NCBI RefSeq assembly: GCF_018389385.1
Contig: NZ_CP062698.1
Coordinates: 437,501 to 501,500 of the forward strand
Origin: Anthocerotibacter panamensis C109
GTDB lineage: Bacteria > Cyanobacteriota > Cyanobacteriia > Gloeobacterales > Anthocerotibacteraceae
Direction: 5' to 3'
DNA: 64,000 nt
Shown: piece after piece, positions 35,963 through 44,849 of the stretch
How the letters are laid out: the number at the start of each line of letters is the position of its first letter
How positions within the stretch are numbered: the stretch's first letter is position 1
The notes under the pieces: generated by a model
What the model was told of the DNA's origin: nothing
Databases searched by the model: none
Seen by the model: the letters and a program-made list of their open reading frames with translations, nothing else
Program-made: the position numbers and the translations under genes

Positions 35963-35968
35963 TATAAT
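35963..35968 (+). promoter_or_regulatory. Possible -10 box upstream of bamA
   Basis: TATAAT at 35963-35968 lies 25 bp before the bamA ATG at 35994. No good -35 at 17 bp was seen, so the box is only suggestive; the leader would be about 20 nt and has no clear Shine-Dalgarno. Confidence 0.4.
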
Positions 35969-35993
35969 TGCCCAATTGTTAACAGACATAGCT

Positions 35994-37901
35994 ATGCGTT
36001 GGCATCTCTTGGTACTTGGTATACTCCTGGCCCTAGGGCTACCGGCGGGTGCCCAGACCCAGTCGGTACCAGCAACTCCGGTCGAGCCGGTTGCACCGCC
36101 AACCGCTACGCCCACTCCGCCGACTCCACCGACTGACAGTGCGCCTGCCCCAGACCAGCAACCCCCGGCTGCGCCTGAAGTTAAGGTGTTGGTCGCCGAA
36201 GTGCAGGTGGTTCAAAATAAAGATGCTCCGCTGAACAACGACCTAGAAAATCAGGTCTATAAAGTCATCAAGACCCGTCCCGGTCAGACCACCACGCGTA
36301 CGCAGCTCCAGGAAGATATCAACGCAGTCTTTGCCACCGGCTATTTTTCGGACGTAAAGGCGACTCCCGAAGACACCCCGCTTGGAGTCCGGGTGACTTT
36401 TGATGTCGCCCCCAACCCCACGCTCAACAAAGTCGCTGCCGTAGGAAACCTCAAAATCCTGACCCCGGCGGACTTGGACAAGATCTTCGCCCCGCAAAAG
36501 GGCAAGACGCTCAACTACGGCGAACTCCAGAAGGGCGTCAAAGAAGTTGAAGAATTCTATGCCAGCCAGGGCTATGTTCTGGCTAAAGTCACTGATGTCC
36601 AATCCAGTCCCACAGGGGATGTCAACTTGACGATCACCGAAGGGGAGATCGCCGACATCCAGGTCAAGGGCAATGACCGCACCCGTGCCTATATTGTGAC
36701 CAGAGAATTATCAGTCCAACCTGGGAACATCTTCAACCGTGACCGCATTCAGGCTGACCTACAAAGAGTCTTTGCCCTCAATCTCTTTAAGGACGTGAGC
36801 CTAGAACTCAATCCCGCCGAAGACGACAAAAAAGTCATCGTTGCACTCAAAGTTGAAGAAAAAAATACTGGCTCTCTAGGAGCTGGTGGCGGGGCTAGTT
36901 CGGCTACGGGGATCTTTGGAACGCTTTCCTATCAGGAACAAAACCTTGGTGGCAATAACCAAAAGCTTGGCTTTGACCTCCAGGCAGGGACACGCCAGTT
37001 CCAATACAACGTCAACTTCACCGACCCCTGGCTCAACTCCAATCCCGATCACACCGCCCTCAACGTCAACCTCTTCTCCCGCGATACATTCAGCTACATC
37101 TTTGATCAATCCGTCGGTCTGCCGAACGACCAAGGGTTGCCCAGGGAGAACCGCCTGGGAGTGGGGGTGACCTTCTTACGCCCGTTGGAAAATGGTTGGC
37201 GGGGCTCCTTGGGGGGACGCGTCGAACGGGTCCAACTGCGCGACTTCCTCGGGAACGCCTTTACTACAGACGCCCTGGGTAACCCCCTTACCGCCAGTGG
37301 CACCGACACCGACAATCTCTATACCTTGGAGGCCAGCGTCTTCCGCGACGACCGCGACAATACGCTGACGCCGACTCGGGGTACCTTCCTTAGGATCGGT
37401 GGGGAGCAAAACCTGGGTATCCTCGGAGCCTCGCCCTTCTATACGCGCATAGGGGCAGAATACAGTCAGTTTAATGCCGCCCCAGGGCTGTTGCCGCTGG
37501 GGGATGGTCAACAAATCCTGGCGTTCAATGCCCGCGTTGGGACGCTCCTGGGATTATTTCCCCCCTATGAAGCCTGGACCCTGGGGGGAGCCAACTCTGT
37601 GCGGGGCTACTTTGAGGGTGACCTGGGAACAGCCCGTAGCTTCCTCATCACCACCGCAGAGCTTCGCTCCCCCATTGTGGACCCCGTCTCTGGGGTACTG
37701 TTTGTGGACTATGGGACAGACCTGGCTACCGCCGCGTCGGTCTTGGGTGCGCCTGGTCTTGTGCGCAACAAACCCGGTAGTGGTCTGGGCTACGGTTTTG
37801 GCCTGCGCCTCCAATCGCCCCTGGGTCCGCTACGGATCGATTTTGGCTTTACCACGTCCAACTCGAGCCAGATCCACTTTGGGATAGGTGAGAAGTTTTA
37901 A
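35994..37901 (+). CDS. bamA: Outer-membrane assembly protein BamA/Omp85
   Basis: 635 residues from ATG 35994; a signal peptide (MRWHLLVLGILLALGLPAGAQ) is followed by a Pro/Thr-rich linker to about residue 55. Three POTRA domains follow (VKVLVAEVQVVQNKDAPL.., FDVAPNPTLNKVAAVGNLKI, ..EGEIADIQVKGNDRTRAYIV). The barrel starts near GSLGAGGGASSATGIFGTLSY and carries VRGYFEGDLG with the L6 VRGY/F motif, ending LRIDFGFTTSNSSQIHFGIGEKF. Cyanobacterial Omp85 is the relative of chloroplast Toc75 and inserts beta-barrels into the outer membrane. It heads a bamA-lpxC-fabZ-lpxA cluster. Confidence 0.95.
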   Translation: MRWHLLVLGILLALGLPAGAQTQSVPATPVEPVAPPTATPTPPTPPTDSAPAPDQQPPAAPEVKVLVAEVQVVQNKDAPLNNDLENQVYKVIKTRPGQTTTRTQLQEDINAVFATGYFSDVKATPEDTPLGVRVTFDVAPNPTLNKVAAVGNLKILTPADLDKIFAPQKGKTLNYGELQKGVKEVEEFYASQGYVLAKVTDVQSSPTGDVNLTITEGEIADIQVKGNDRTRAYIVTRELSVQPGNIFNRDRIQADLQRVFALNLFKDVSLELNPAEDDKKVIVALKVEEKNTGSLGAGGGASSATGIFGTLSYQEQNLGGNNQKLGFDLQAGTRQFQYNVNFTDPWLNSNPDHTALNVNLFSRDTFSYIFDQSVGLPNDQGLPRENRLGVGVTFLRPLENGWRGSLGGRVERVQLRDFLGNAFTTDALGNPLTASGTDTDNLYTLEASVFRDDRDNTLTPTRGTFLRIGGEQNLGILGASPFYTRIGAEYSQFNAAPGLLPLGDGQQILAFNARVGTLLGLFPPYEAWTLGGANSVRGYFEGDLGTARSFLITTAELRSPIVDPVSGVLFVDYGTDLATAASVLGAPGLVRNKPGSGLGYGFGLRLQSPLGPLRIDFGFTTSNSSQIHFGIGEKF

Positions 37902-38735
37902 ATGCAGCACACCCTGGCTGAATCCTTCACCGTCGCGGGTCGGACGCTCCATGGAGGCGAATGGTGCCAGCTTACGGTCAAGCCCGCTCCTCCAAATCAG
38001 GGTCGTGTCTTTACCCGGTTAGACTTGGCTGGAAAACCTATGCTCTCAGCGGTAACCGATTGGGTGAGCCCTACGGCCCTCTCGACACGCCTAGAGCAGG
38101 GAACCATGAGCGTGCGTACCCCAGAGCACCTACTGGCAGCCCTAGCGGGTCTTGGGATCGACAACTGCACCATTGAGCTGGACCGTGCGGAGCTGCCGAT
38201 CCTAGATGGTTCAGCGGCCCCTTATGTCCGGGCAATCCAACAGACCGGCATAGTGGCCCAGCCTGAACCGCTGTCCCAGGTTGTGGTCACTGAACCGCTG
38301 ACAGTTTGGGATGCAGACCGCTTTGTAGCAGCTTTCCCGGACACGCTGTTTCGGGTGAGTTACGGTATCGATTTCCCAGGGACAGCCATTGGTCAACAGT
38401 GGACCTCCTGGGTAGTTACCCCGGAGTTGATAGCCCGAGAGCTGGCCCCGGCTAGGACGTTTACCACCCGTGCTCAAGTGGATGGCCTCAAGGCCAGAGG
38501 ATTGATCCAGGGGGGCTCTCTCGACTGTGCCCTGGTCGCTGATACGACGGGGTGGGTGGGTCAACTCCCCTACTGGCCCGATGAACCGTCTCGCCATAAA
38601 GTCTTGGATCTCGTGGGGGATTTGGCCTTGGTTGGAGCGCCCATAATCGCCCACATTGTCGCCTATAAAGCGGGCCACGACCTGCATGTCCGCCTCGCTC
38701 ACCTCCTTCGTCAACGTCTCCAGTCACAGCCATGA
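37902..38735 (+). CDS. lpxC: UDP-3-O-acyl-N-acetylglucosamine deacetylase
   Basis: 277 residues; the ATG directly follows the bamA TAA. HTLAESFTVAGRTLHGG and VRTPEHLLAALAGLGIDNC carry the first zinc His. ILDGSAAPYV, TFTTRAQVDGLKARGLIQGG and DEPSRHKVLDLVGDLALVG supply the second His, the Asp zinc ligand and the catalytic His/Lys region. It performs the first committed step of lipid A synthesis. The gene starts without a gap after bamA, so the two are translationally coupled or at least cotranscribed. Confidence 0.95.
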   Translation: MQHTLAESFTVAGRTLHGGEWCQLTVKPAPPNQGRVFTRLDLAGKPMLSAVTDWVSPTALSTRLEQGTMSVRTPEHLLAALAGLGIDNCTIELDRAELPILDGSAAPYVRAIQQTGIVAQPEPLSQVVVTEPLTVWDADRFVAAFPDTLFRVSYGIDFPGTAIGQQWTSWVVTPELIARELAPARTFTTRAQVDGLKARGLIQGGSLDCALVADTTGWVGQLPYWPDEPSRHKVLDLVGDLALVGAPIIAHIVAYKAGHDLHVRLAHLLRQRLQSQP

Positions 38736-39211
38736 ACATCAGCCCTATCACTCTGACCTCTGAGCCTAAGGTCATCTTCGACACTGAAGCCATCAAGAAA
38801 ATCCTCCCCCACCGTTATCCCTTCCTCTTTCTGGACGGGATCCTTGAGTATGTGCCTTATCAGTACGCTATCGGGATCAAGAACGTCTCAGTCAACGAGT
38901 ACTTTTTCGTCGGTCATTTTCCCGACAAGCCCCTCTTCCCGGCAGTTCTACTTCTGGAGGCTGTCGGACAAGTCGGGGTATTCCTGGTGCTCAAGTCGTT
39001 TGAGGACAAACGGCTGGCCGTATTTACAGGCTCCGATAAGACTAAGTTTCGCAAACCCATCATCCCCGGCGATCAGATTGTCATGCGTGCCGAGTTACTT
39101 GATTTGCGGGGCAACCGGTTTGGTAAAGTAGCGGGTAGGGCCGAAGTAAACGGCGAGCTCGTCGGAGAAGCGATATTGAACTTTGCCCTGGTCGAGCCCT
39201 CGAGCCTGTAA
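38732..39211 (+). CDS. fabZ: 3-hydroxyacyl-ACP dehydratase FabZ
   Basis: 159 residues; ATGA overlap with lpxC (38732). KILPHRYPFLFLDGILEY contains the catalytic His, and KPLFPAVLLLEAVGQVG the catalytic Glu. The fold is the FabZ hot dog with an N-terminal extension of about 20 residues. It dehydrates beta-hydroxyacyl-ACP in fatty-acid synthesis, and in this position it draws from the same pool as LpxC and LpxA. The usual PGVL before the Glu helix is PAVL here. Confidence 0.95.
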   Translation: MNISPITLTSEPKVIFDTEAIKKILPHRYPFLFLDGILEYVPYQYAIGIKNVSVNEYFFVGHFPDKPLFPAVLLLEAVGQVGVFLVLKSFEDKRLAVFTGSDKTKFRKPIIPGDQIVMRAELLDLRGNRFGKVAGRAEVNGELVGEAILNFALVEPSSL

Positions 39212-40044
39212 TGACGTACCCTACTTTGCTACCCATGATTCATCCAAGTGCTTCGGTCCACCCCAAAGCCCAACTCCACCCCACAGTCCGGGTCGGACCT
39301 TACAGTGTGGTCGGCGAACATGTAACCATCGGTCCCGACACAGAAGTGATGGCCCATGTTGTCATTGATGGTTGGACCGATATCGGGGCCAACAATGCCA
39401 TCTTTCCAGGGGCCGTGATTGGTCAGGAACCCCAAGATTTAAAATATCAGGGCGCACCTTCGCGGGTGGTCATCGGCAACAACAACCGCATCCGCGAGTG
39501 CGTCACGGTCAACCGGGCCACCCACGAGGGGGAGATTACCTCTATCGGGGATGACAACTTGATCATGGCCTATGTCCATGTGGCCCACAACTGTCAAATC
39601 GGCGATCAGGTGGTCATTGCCAACTCCGTAGCCCTCGCGGGACACGTCCACATCGAGTCCCGCGCGGTCCTCGGTGGAGTTTTAGGTGTTCACCAGTTTG
39701 TCCACATCGGCAAGCTTTCGATGGTCGGGGGGATGTCCCGAGTCGAGCGGGATGTCCCCCCCTTCACGATGGTAGAGGGCAACCCTGTCCGGGTCCGGGG
39801 GCTCAATCTGGTGGGCTTGGACCGAGCAGGCATCTCTTCAGAACAGGACAGTGAAACCTATGCCCTACTGCGTAAAGCTTTTCGGCTCCTTTACCGCTCC
39901 GGGCTCACCTTCAATGATGCCCTCGATCAGCTCACCCAACTCCCATCCAATGATGCGGTAGACCACCTGCTTATCTTCCTCAAAGCTTCCCTGACGGGTC
40001 GTCGTCGGGGGCCGATTCCAGGAGCAAAAAGAGGCGCTCCGTAG
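39211..40044 (+). CDS. lpxA: UDP-N-acetylglucosamine acyltransferase LpxA
   Basis: 277 residues; its ATG overlaps the fabZ stop (TAATG). The left-handed beta-helix hexapeptides begin IHPSASVHPKAQLHPTVRVGPYSVVGEHV. The catalytic His lies in YVHVAHNCQIGDQVVIANS and GVLGVHQFVHIGKLSMVGGMS includes the acyl-chain ruler region. The C-terminal helical domain follows VRGLNLVGLDRAGIS. It adds the first acyl chain to UDP-GlcNAc. lpxB and lpxD are not in the window; a convergent histidine kinase follows 16 bp later. Confidence 0.95.
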   Translation: MTYPTLLPMIHPSASVHPKAQLHPTVRVGPYSVVGEHVTIGPDTEVMAHVVIDGWTDIGANNAIFPGAVIGQEPQDLKYQGAPSRVVIGNNNRIRECVTVNRATHEGEITSIGDDNLIMAYVHVAHNCQIGDQVVIANSVALAGHVHIESRAVLGGVLGVHQFVHIGKLSMVGGMSRVERDVPPFTMVEGNPVRVRGLNLVGLDRAGISSEQDSETYALLRKAFRLLYRSGLTFNDALDQLTQLPSNDAVDHLLIFLKASLTGRRRGPIPGAKRGAP

Positions 40045-40060
40045 CCACGATTGAGTGCGT

Positions 40061-41503
40061 CTAACCGTTTTTGGTCCGTCCCGATAGGAGCATCCGGCTC
40101 CATACGTCGAGATTGAAGGTTTCGGGATGTTGGGGGCTACTGTTGACTTCAGCCAAAGGAAGTCTGATGGTGAAGGTCGCCCCCTGTCCCTGTCCGGCGC
40201 TAGCGGCCTCGACGCTGCCGCCATGGGTCTCCACAAGGTGGCGGACTACAGCGAGCCCTAGGCCCAACCCTCCATAGGCGCGGGTACTTGTGCTGTCAGC
40301 CTGCCGGAAACGGTCAAAGACATGGGGTAGGAATTCCTGTGGAATTCCCTGACCGGTGTCCTGCACGCTAATCTCCACCTGCCCCTGACAGCGTTCTAGG
40401 CGCACCCTCACCTGTCCGCCCTGAGGGGTGAACTTGATGGCATTGGACAACAGATTCCACACCACCTGTTGTAGCCGGTCGGCATCGCCTAAGACCAGCC
40501 CTGCTTCAGGGTCGAGTATAGCTTCTACGTGGATGGACTTGGCCTCAGCGGCGAGGGTCACCGCCGCAAGGGCCGCTTCGATGACCGGGACTAGATTCAC
40601 CTGCCAAGCCTTGAGGGGAAGCTTCCCGGTAATAGCTCGGGAGACATCTAGCAGATCTTCGATGAGCTGGACCTGAGCGAGGGCACTGTGCTCAATAGTC
40701 TCCAGAGCATCGGCACTAGTGGCCGCATCGAGTTGCCCGGTGCGCAACAACTCAGCCCATCCGAGAATCGCGCTCAGAGGGGTGCGCAACTCGTGGGAGA
40801 TGACCGCCAAAAACTCATCCTTAAGGCGATTGGTCGCCTCTGCCTCCCGGCGGGCTGTCTGTTCGCGTAGCAATAGCTCATCTTTGAGGCGGTTAGCGAG
40901 GTGCAGTTGGGCGGTGCGCTCCAAGACCCGCTGCTCTAGTTGGGTATTGAGCGAGCGGACCTCTGTCTCAGCCTGCTCCCGCTCAGCCATCGTCTGAGCC
41001 AGAGCTACTAAATTCCCTCGTAGCTCCAGGTGCGTCATGACCTGCCGCGCCAACGCTTGCAGCGCAGTGACCTGTTCGAGACTGAGGACCCGTGGCACCC
41101 GGTCCAGGACACAGAGCGTACCCAAGCTATAGCCTTGGGCTGTGACCAGAGGAAATCCAGCGTAAAAACGAATCCAGGGCTCGCCCGTTACAGAGGGGTT
41201 CGTGGCAAAACGAGCGTCTTCCAGGGCGTCAGATACGATGAGGGGGGTTGGCTCCAGAATGGCATGAGCGCAGAAAGAGACTGCAAGCGGGGTCTGAGTG
41301 ATGCTGATCCCCACACGGGACTTGAACCACTGACGGTGCTCATCCACCAGACTGATCAGCGCTATCGGCGTACCACAGATATGGGCTGCCAGACGAGTGA
41401 GGTCGTCAAATGCCACTTCCGGCTCTGTATCCAGAATCTGATAGTGGCGCAGGGCTGCCAAACGCGCCGCTTCATGGTCGGGTAAAGGTGCTTCCATTGC
41501 CAT
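40061..41503 (-). CDS. GAF-domain sensor histidine kinase
   Basis: 480 residues; the start may be at 41503 or two codons later. Residues about 10-160 are a GAF domain ([22 protein letters not shown]...[20 protein letters not shown]). A coiled linker follows, then the HisKA dimerisation domain with phospho-His in [20 protein letters not shown]. The HATPase_c has [16 protein letters not shown] and GLGLGLAV. There is no transmembrane segment, so it is cytosolic. No response regulator is adjacent; it is convergent with lpxA. Confidence 0.9.
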   Translation of the reverse strand: MAMEAPLPDHEAARLAALRHYQILDTEPEVAFDDLTRLAAHICGTPIALISLVDEHRQWFKSRVGISITQTPLAVSFCAHAILEPTPLIVSDALEDARFATNPSVTGEPWIRFYAGFPLVTAQGYSLGTLCVLDRVPRVLSLEQVTALQALARQVMTHLELRGNLVALAQTMAEREQAETEVRSLNTQLEQRVLERTAQLHLANRLKDELLLREQTARREAEATNRLKDEFLAVISHELRTPLSAILGWAELLRTGQLDAATSADALETIEHSALAQVQLIEDLLDVSRAITGKLPLKAWQVNLVPVIEAALAAVTLAAEAKSIHVEAILDPEAGLVLGDADRLQQVVWNLLSNAIKFTPQGGQVRVRLERCQGQVEISVQDTGQGIPQEFLPHVFDRFRQADSTSTRAYGGLGLGLAVVRHLVETHGGSVEAASAGQGQGATFTIRLPLAEVNSSPQHPETFNLDVWSRMLLSGRTKNG

Positions 41504-41971
41504 TCCCTTGATGCAAAGCTCTGCCGTTCTCCAGTATGGAGGGCTGAATGGCTGGCGGGATAGGCCCAGGCCCAGCCCATAACGATGCCAAACAGCATCT
41601 TAAATTATGCTAGTCCATAAACTTTGATCTCCCCAAAATAGCAACAATTTGTTGCTTTTATTGACACTACTTTTGGTTGAATATGTAGAGGATAAGTACC
41701 GTAAAATATTGGCTCCATAAAGATTGTAGAAGTTTTGTTTTGGATTAGAGCAGAAGCCTTAACAGATACGTGGCAATGTAAAGACAGTAAAGTATTGGTT
41801 CCTATAACCCTGTTGCTCTGCTGTTAAAAAACACCCCCTCCAGCCGCAGGCCAGTCACCTGATTGGTTGCCTGAGCTAGGACTGGTATCGAGCGTTCCCT
41901 GCAAGCTTGAGGGGATAGGCTGTTTACGGAGCATGTTACGCTGATGCTAAGAAGTGCTAAGGGTTGGGCCT
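41504..41971. other. AT-rich intergenic region with a palindrome and an imperfect direct repeat
   Basis: 468 bp between the divergent histidine kinase and ndhN, clearly more AT-rich than the coding DNA around it. It holds an odd palindrome AGCAACAA-T-TTGTTGCT (41640-41656). A near-repeat occurs at 41701-41720 and 41787-41807: GTAAAATATTGGCTCCATAA against GTAAAGTATTGGTTCCTATA. No convincing ORF. Confidence 0.6.
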
Positions 41972-42451
41972 GTGTCCACATTCGTCAACTATCCATTTGT
42001 CGGCAACGGTAAGACTTTTGTCGAAGAATTGACCCAAGCTCGGTCGCTAGCCCTTTGGGCTCCGCCCATGGGCGGCTTTGAGGGGAACTACCAACGGCGC
42101 GTGCGCGAAGCAGGCTACATCCTGTTGCATATGACCGCTCGCGGCTTGGGCGACCCTGCACGCTATCTGGTCGAAGAGCATGACGTCCGCCCTGCGCACC
42201 TCGGCAAAAAAGATAAGCGGGTCTATACCTACCCGCCCTTGATCCAGACCCACCTCGCCAGTCTGCCCAAAGGCTATCAGGGCCTTCTACTGTGGCTTAT
42301 TGAGGGGAAAATCCTCGCTGCGCAGGAGTTGGAATATTTGGTGGAGCTAGCCCAACGGGAAGACCGTCTGAAAATCGTAGTCGAGATGGGTTCTGACCGG
42401 AAAGTTCGCTGGCAGTCCCTCGCCCAATACCTCCAAACTCGGGGAGCATAA
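41972..42451 (+). CDS. ndhN: NAD(P)H-quinone oxidoreductase subunit N (NdhN)
   Basis: 159 residues from GTG 41972, which has AGGG 8 nt upstream; the in-frame GTG at 41954 would add six residues. GNGKTFVEELTQARSLALWAPP, GGFEGNYQRRVREAGYILLHMTARGLGDPARYLVEEHDVRPAHLGKK, YPPLIQTHLASLPKGYQGLLLWLIEG and LKIVVEMGSDRKVRWQSLAQYL follow NdhN along its length. NdhN is an oxygenic-photosynthesis-specific subunit of NDH-1 on the cytosolic arm that helps in ferredoxin docking and cyclic flow. Confidence 0.93.
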   Translation: MSTFVNYPFVGNGKTFVEELTQARSLALWAPPMGGFEGNYQRRVREAGYILLHMTARGLGDPARYLVEEHDVRPAHLGKKDKRVYTYPPLIQTHLASLPKGYQGLLLWLIEGKILAAQELEYLVELAQREDRLKIVVEMGSDRKVRWQSLAQYLQTRGA

Positions 42452-42454
42452 CCT

Positions 42455-43240
42455 GTGGAATGGCTCTCCGGCTTCCTTGCCCTGGTCTTTACCCTGGGTA
42501 CTGTGGGTGGAGTTGCTCTGGATACTGTCCTGCGCGACCTGCTCTTGAGCCAGCTCCAGGGAGCCGAACGCCTGGAAGTACGGGTGCAGAGCATCCCTAA
42601 CTATCGCATTGTCCAGGGGGATATCGACCGGGTTCGCATCGCCGGACGGGGATTGGTATTACGCCCAGGCTTTCGGGTTGCTTTGGCTGAATTGGAGACC
42701 GACCCGATCAAGCTGGACCTCAGTAACCTCAAAAACTTCAACACGCCCCTCAGAGCGGCACTACACCTCCAACTCACCGAGGCTGACCTCAATACCGCGC
42801 TCAACACCCCCGAGATCCTCAAAGCGCTCCAGAATGTCCGAGCCGAACTTCCCAGCTTTTTAGGTGGAGTAGGCCAAGTGGAAACCCTGAACCTGACTGA
42901 GCCAACCCTCCGCGTCCTGGATGGCAAGTTGGAATTGTCTGTCCTGCTTGCAATAGTCGGCAAGACTCAGCCTGGGCAGGAAGCCCGCATTACTGTCCGC
43001 ACCGGCCTCACCCTTGAGAGCGGAACCCGCCTCACATTTAAGGACACCCGTTTTTTACTGGATGATGTACCGGTTCCTCCCGACCTAGCTAACATCCTCC
43101 TGGGCAGCATCAATGAGATTATCAATCTCGAATCCCTGCGCGATCAGGGCACAACCGCCCGTATTCTAAAGCTCTCGCTCGAACCGGGCCAGCTCGAATT
43201 GGTGGGATTTGCCGAGATCGATCGCCTGCCCGGTCCATAA
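42455..43240 (+). CDS. DUF2993 family exported protein
   Basis: 261 residues from GTG 42455, 3 bp after ndhN, so probably cotranscribed. A hydrophobic N-terminus (LSGFLALVFTLGTVGGVAL) is a signal sequence or anchor. The motif DTVLRDLLLSQLQGAERLEVRVQSIPNYRIVQGDIDRVRIAGRGLVL is the DUF2993 core, found in cyanobacteria and, as LmeA, in actinobacteria where it helps lipoglycan synthesis. The rest is beta-rich with LTEADLNTALNTPEILKAL. The role in cyanobacteria is unknown. Confidence 0.82.
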   Translation: MEWLSGFLALVFTLGTVGGVALDTVLRDLLLSQLQGAERLEVRVQSIPNYRIVQGDIDRVRIAGRGLVLRPGFRVALAELETDPIKLDLSNLKNFNTPLRAALHLQLTEADLNTALNTPEILKALQNVRAELPSFLGGVGQVETLNLTEPTLRVLDGKLELSVLLAIVGKTQPGQEARITVRTGLTLESGTRLTFKDTRFLLDDVPVPPDLANILLGSINEIINLESLRDQGTTARILKLSLEPGQLELVGFAEIDRLPGP

Positions 43241-43502
43241 ATTTTTGTTGCAGAATATCACAACGTATGGCGAAATCTTGGGCTAAGTCTTTTGGTTTTG
43301 CGTAAAATCAGGTTTTCTGCCGTGTTATGTAGCAAAGCGTCTCTTTGTCAACCGGGCCTTCGCCCTATAAATCTTAACGAAGCTTTAAGAATCGCTCCTC
43401 AGGTGGTTTGGGATGGTCAGCAAAGCGGTCTAGACTGTCCATAGAGAACTTGGGCGTTTCCCTGCTTGAGTTGCCCAGTATGAGTACTTCCTGGAGTTAA
43501 GC
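43241..43502. other. Intergenic region, 262 bp, before the HEAT-repeat gene
   Basis: No ORF or tRNA seen. It has a short AT-rich part (43245-43320) and TATAAATCTTAACGAAGCTTTAAG near 43370. No clear terminator or promoter pair. Confidence 0.5.
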
Positions 43503-43928
43503 ATGGCGGATGAAAAAAGAATCGAAGATTTAGCAGCACTGCTGGGCGGAGGGGGCCGGGTCGGTCAGATCCGCGCAGCCTTAGATTTGGTGCGGATCAA
43601 TACCCCTGCGGGACATCAAGTGTTGATCTCAGCTTTAGCTAATGCCTCAGACCATTCTCGGGCTTGTGCCACCATGGCGTTGGGCAAACTAAAACTCACT
43701 GGAGCCGTCCCTACCCTGGCGAAAGTGCTCAAGGGTAATCCGTTGGGCTTCTTTAAGGACCGTTCGCCAGAAGTCCGTCAGACGGCTGCTTTCGCCCTAG
43801 GTGAGATCGGAGGACCGCTTGCGATCAAGGGACTCCAAGCCGCCCACGAACGAGACGAGGAGCAGAGTGTCCGCGAAGAGGCGGCGCAAGCCTTGGAGAA
43901 ACTAGGTGTCCTGGCTAAAACCCGCTAA
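43503..43928 (+). CDS. HEAT-repeat protein (PBS-lyase-like repeats)
   Basis: 141 residues. Two or three HEAT-like units are visible: GHQVLISALANASDHSRACATMALGKLK, AVPTLAKVLKGNPLGFFKDRSPEVRQTAAFALGEIG and AIKGLQAAHERDEEQSVREEAAQALEKLG. The pattern V(R/E)xxAAxALGxIG is that of phycobilin lyase-like (CpcE/F/NblB) repeats. It is too short for a full lyase and is not near phycobiliprotein genes. It may be an adaptor. Confidence 0.82.
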   Translation: MADEKRIEDLAALLGGGGRVGQIRAALDLVRINTPAGHQVLISALANASDHSRACATMALGKLKLTGAVPTLAKVLKGNPLGFFKDRSPEVRQTAAFALGEIGGPLAIKGLQAAHERDEEQSVREEAAQALEKLGVLAKTR

Positions 43929-43966
43929 TTTGTTAGGCTGGAGCCACCTTTCTTCAAGCCGCCTCT

Positions 43967-44446
43967 ATGGTTGAGACAGTCAAATCTACACAGCCCATAG
44001 GTTCTATGGATGATTCTCTCGTCATCCAGTGGGCACCTATTTCCCTTGACGCAGTTTATGCTCAGGTCGATGATCCAGCCAATGGTTCGGTTGTGCTCAT
44101 GGTCGGAACAGTCCGTAACAACACGGCGGGCCGTCCGGTGCTCTTTCTGGAGTACGAAGCCTATGAGACCATGGCCCTGTCAGTCTTCCGGGAGATCGCT
44201 CAAACCACCCGTCGGCAGTGGCCCTCGATCAACCAAGTCATCATCCATCACCGTGTGGGTAAACTGACGATTGGCGAAGTCAGTGTCGCCGTGGCCATAG
44301 GTTCAGCGCACCGGGCTGAAGGCTTCGCTGCCTGTCAGTATGCAATTGATACTCTCAAGCACAATGCGCCCATTTGGAAGAAAGAACATGGGCAAGACGG
44401 CAGCAGTGATTGGGTGAGCATCGGAGCCTGCGACGAGACGCATTAA
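43967..44446 (+). CDS. moaE: Molybdopterin synthase catalytic subunit MoaE
   Basis: 159 residues from ATG 43967 (ATG 44006 is possible). LDAVYAQVDDPANGSVVLMVGTVRN, VLFLEYEAYETMALSVFREIAQ, IIHHRVGKLTIGEVSVAVAIGSAHRAEGFAACQYAIDTLKHNAPIWKKE are the MoaE core, with the active Lys in the last stretch. It transfers sulphur from MoaD to precursor Z to make molybdopterin. The likely partner moaD lies 4.4 kb away at 48887. NarB in this window needs the product. Confidence 0.95.
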   Translation: MVETVKSTQPIGSMDDSLVIQWAPISLDAVYAQVDDPANGSVVLMVGTVRNNTAGRPVLFLEYEAYETMALSVFREIAQTTRRQWPSINQVIIHHRVGKLTIGEVSVAVAIGSAHRAEGFAACQYAIDTLKHNAPIWKKEHGQDGSSDWVSIGACDETH

Positions 44447-44464
44447 TAGCGCAATTAGCGTAGA

Positions 44465-44493
44465 TAAAAAAACTGGCCTTTTAGCAAGGCCAG
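44465..44493 (-). terminator. Intrinsic terminator downstream of the psb35-like gene
   Basis: CTGGCCTT (44473-44480) pairs perfectly with AAGGCCAG (44486-44493); on the minus strand the hairpin is followed by a run of seven or eight Ts (44465-44472). It lies just after the minus-strand psb35-like stop. Confidence 0.85.
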
Positions 44494-44519
44494 CAACTGA
44501 GATTGTCGATGAGTACTTG

Positions 44520-44690
44520 TTACTCCGCAGCAGTATTTTCACCTTGAGATTTCGCCCAACCCTGATCGGCCCAGCTAGGGATCTCTGCGGATTCCCAACC
44601 CAGAGGACGCTTCGAGTTATACCAAGCTAATGAACCAATGCTCACAGCAGCCAAAAAACCTAATGCTAGTACGCCCCAAAACCAGATCAT
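44520..44690 (-). CDS. psb35: Psb35-like photosystem II-associated small protein
   Basis: 56 residues from ATG 44690, with AGAGGA 8 nt upstream; an earlier start at 44759 is less likely. One membrane helix (IWFWGVLALGFLAAVSIGSLAW) is followed by YNSKRPLGWESAEIPSW. The string SIGSLAWYNSKRPxGWE is the core of Psb35 (Ssl2148 type), which associates with PSII assembly intermediates and CP47/high-light-inducible proteins. The C-terminus is extended by about 15 polar residues (ADQGWAKSQGENTAAE). A perfect hairpin/T-run terminator follows. Confidence 0.85.
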   Translation of the reverse strand: MIWFWGVLALGFLAAVSIGSLAWYNSKRPLGWESAEIPSWADQGWAKSQGENTAAE

Positions 44691-44803
44691 GGGTTGGTCC
44701 TCTTGAGATTCATAAGATAATTGTAACAGTTTGTAAACAAATATTGCAAGCTTTGTCATTTAAAAATCTGTAGCTCATGATATTGGTCATTTACTGTACA
44801 GAC

Positions 44804-44839
44804 AAAAAATTCTCCGAGCATAGCCTCGGAGAATTTTTT
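44804..44839 (-). terminator. Long perfect hairpin terminator downstream of the polyferredoxin gene
   Basis: AAAAAATTCTCCGAG (44804-44818) and CTCGGAGAATTTTTT (44825-44839) form a 15-bp perfect stem around CATAGC. The stem arms end in A/T runs, so it can act on both strands. It lies 10 bp after the minus-strand stop at 44850. Confidence 0.9.
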
Positions 44840-44849
44840 GAGCCCCGGA

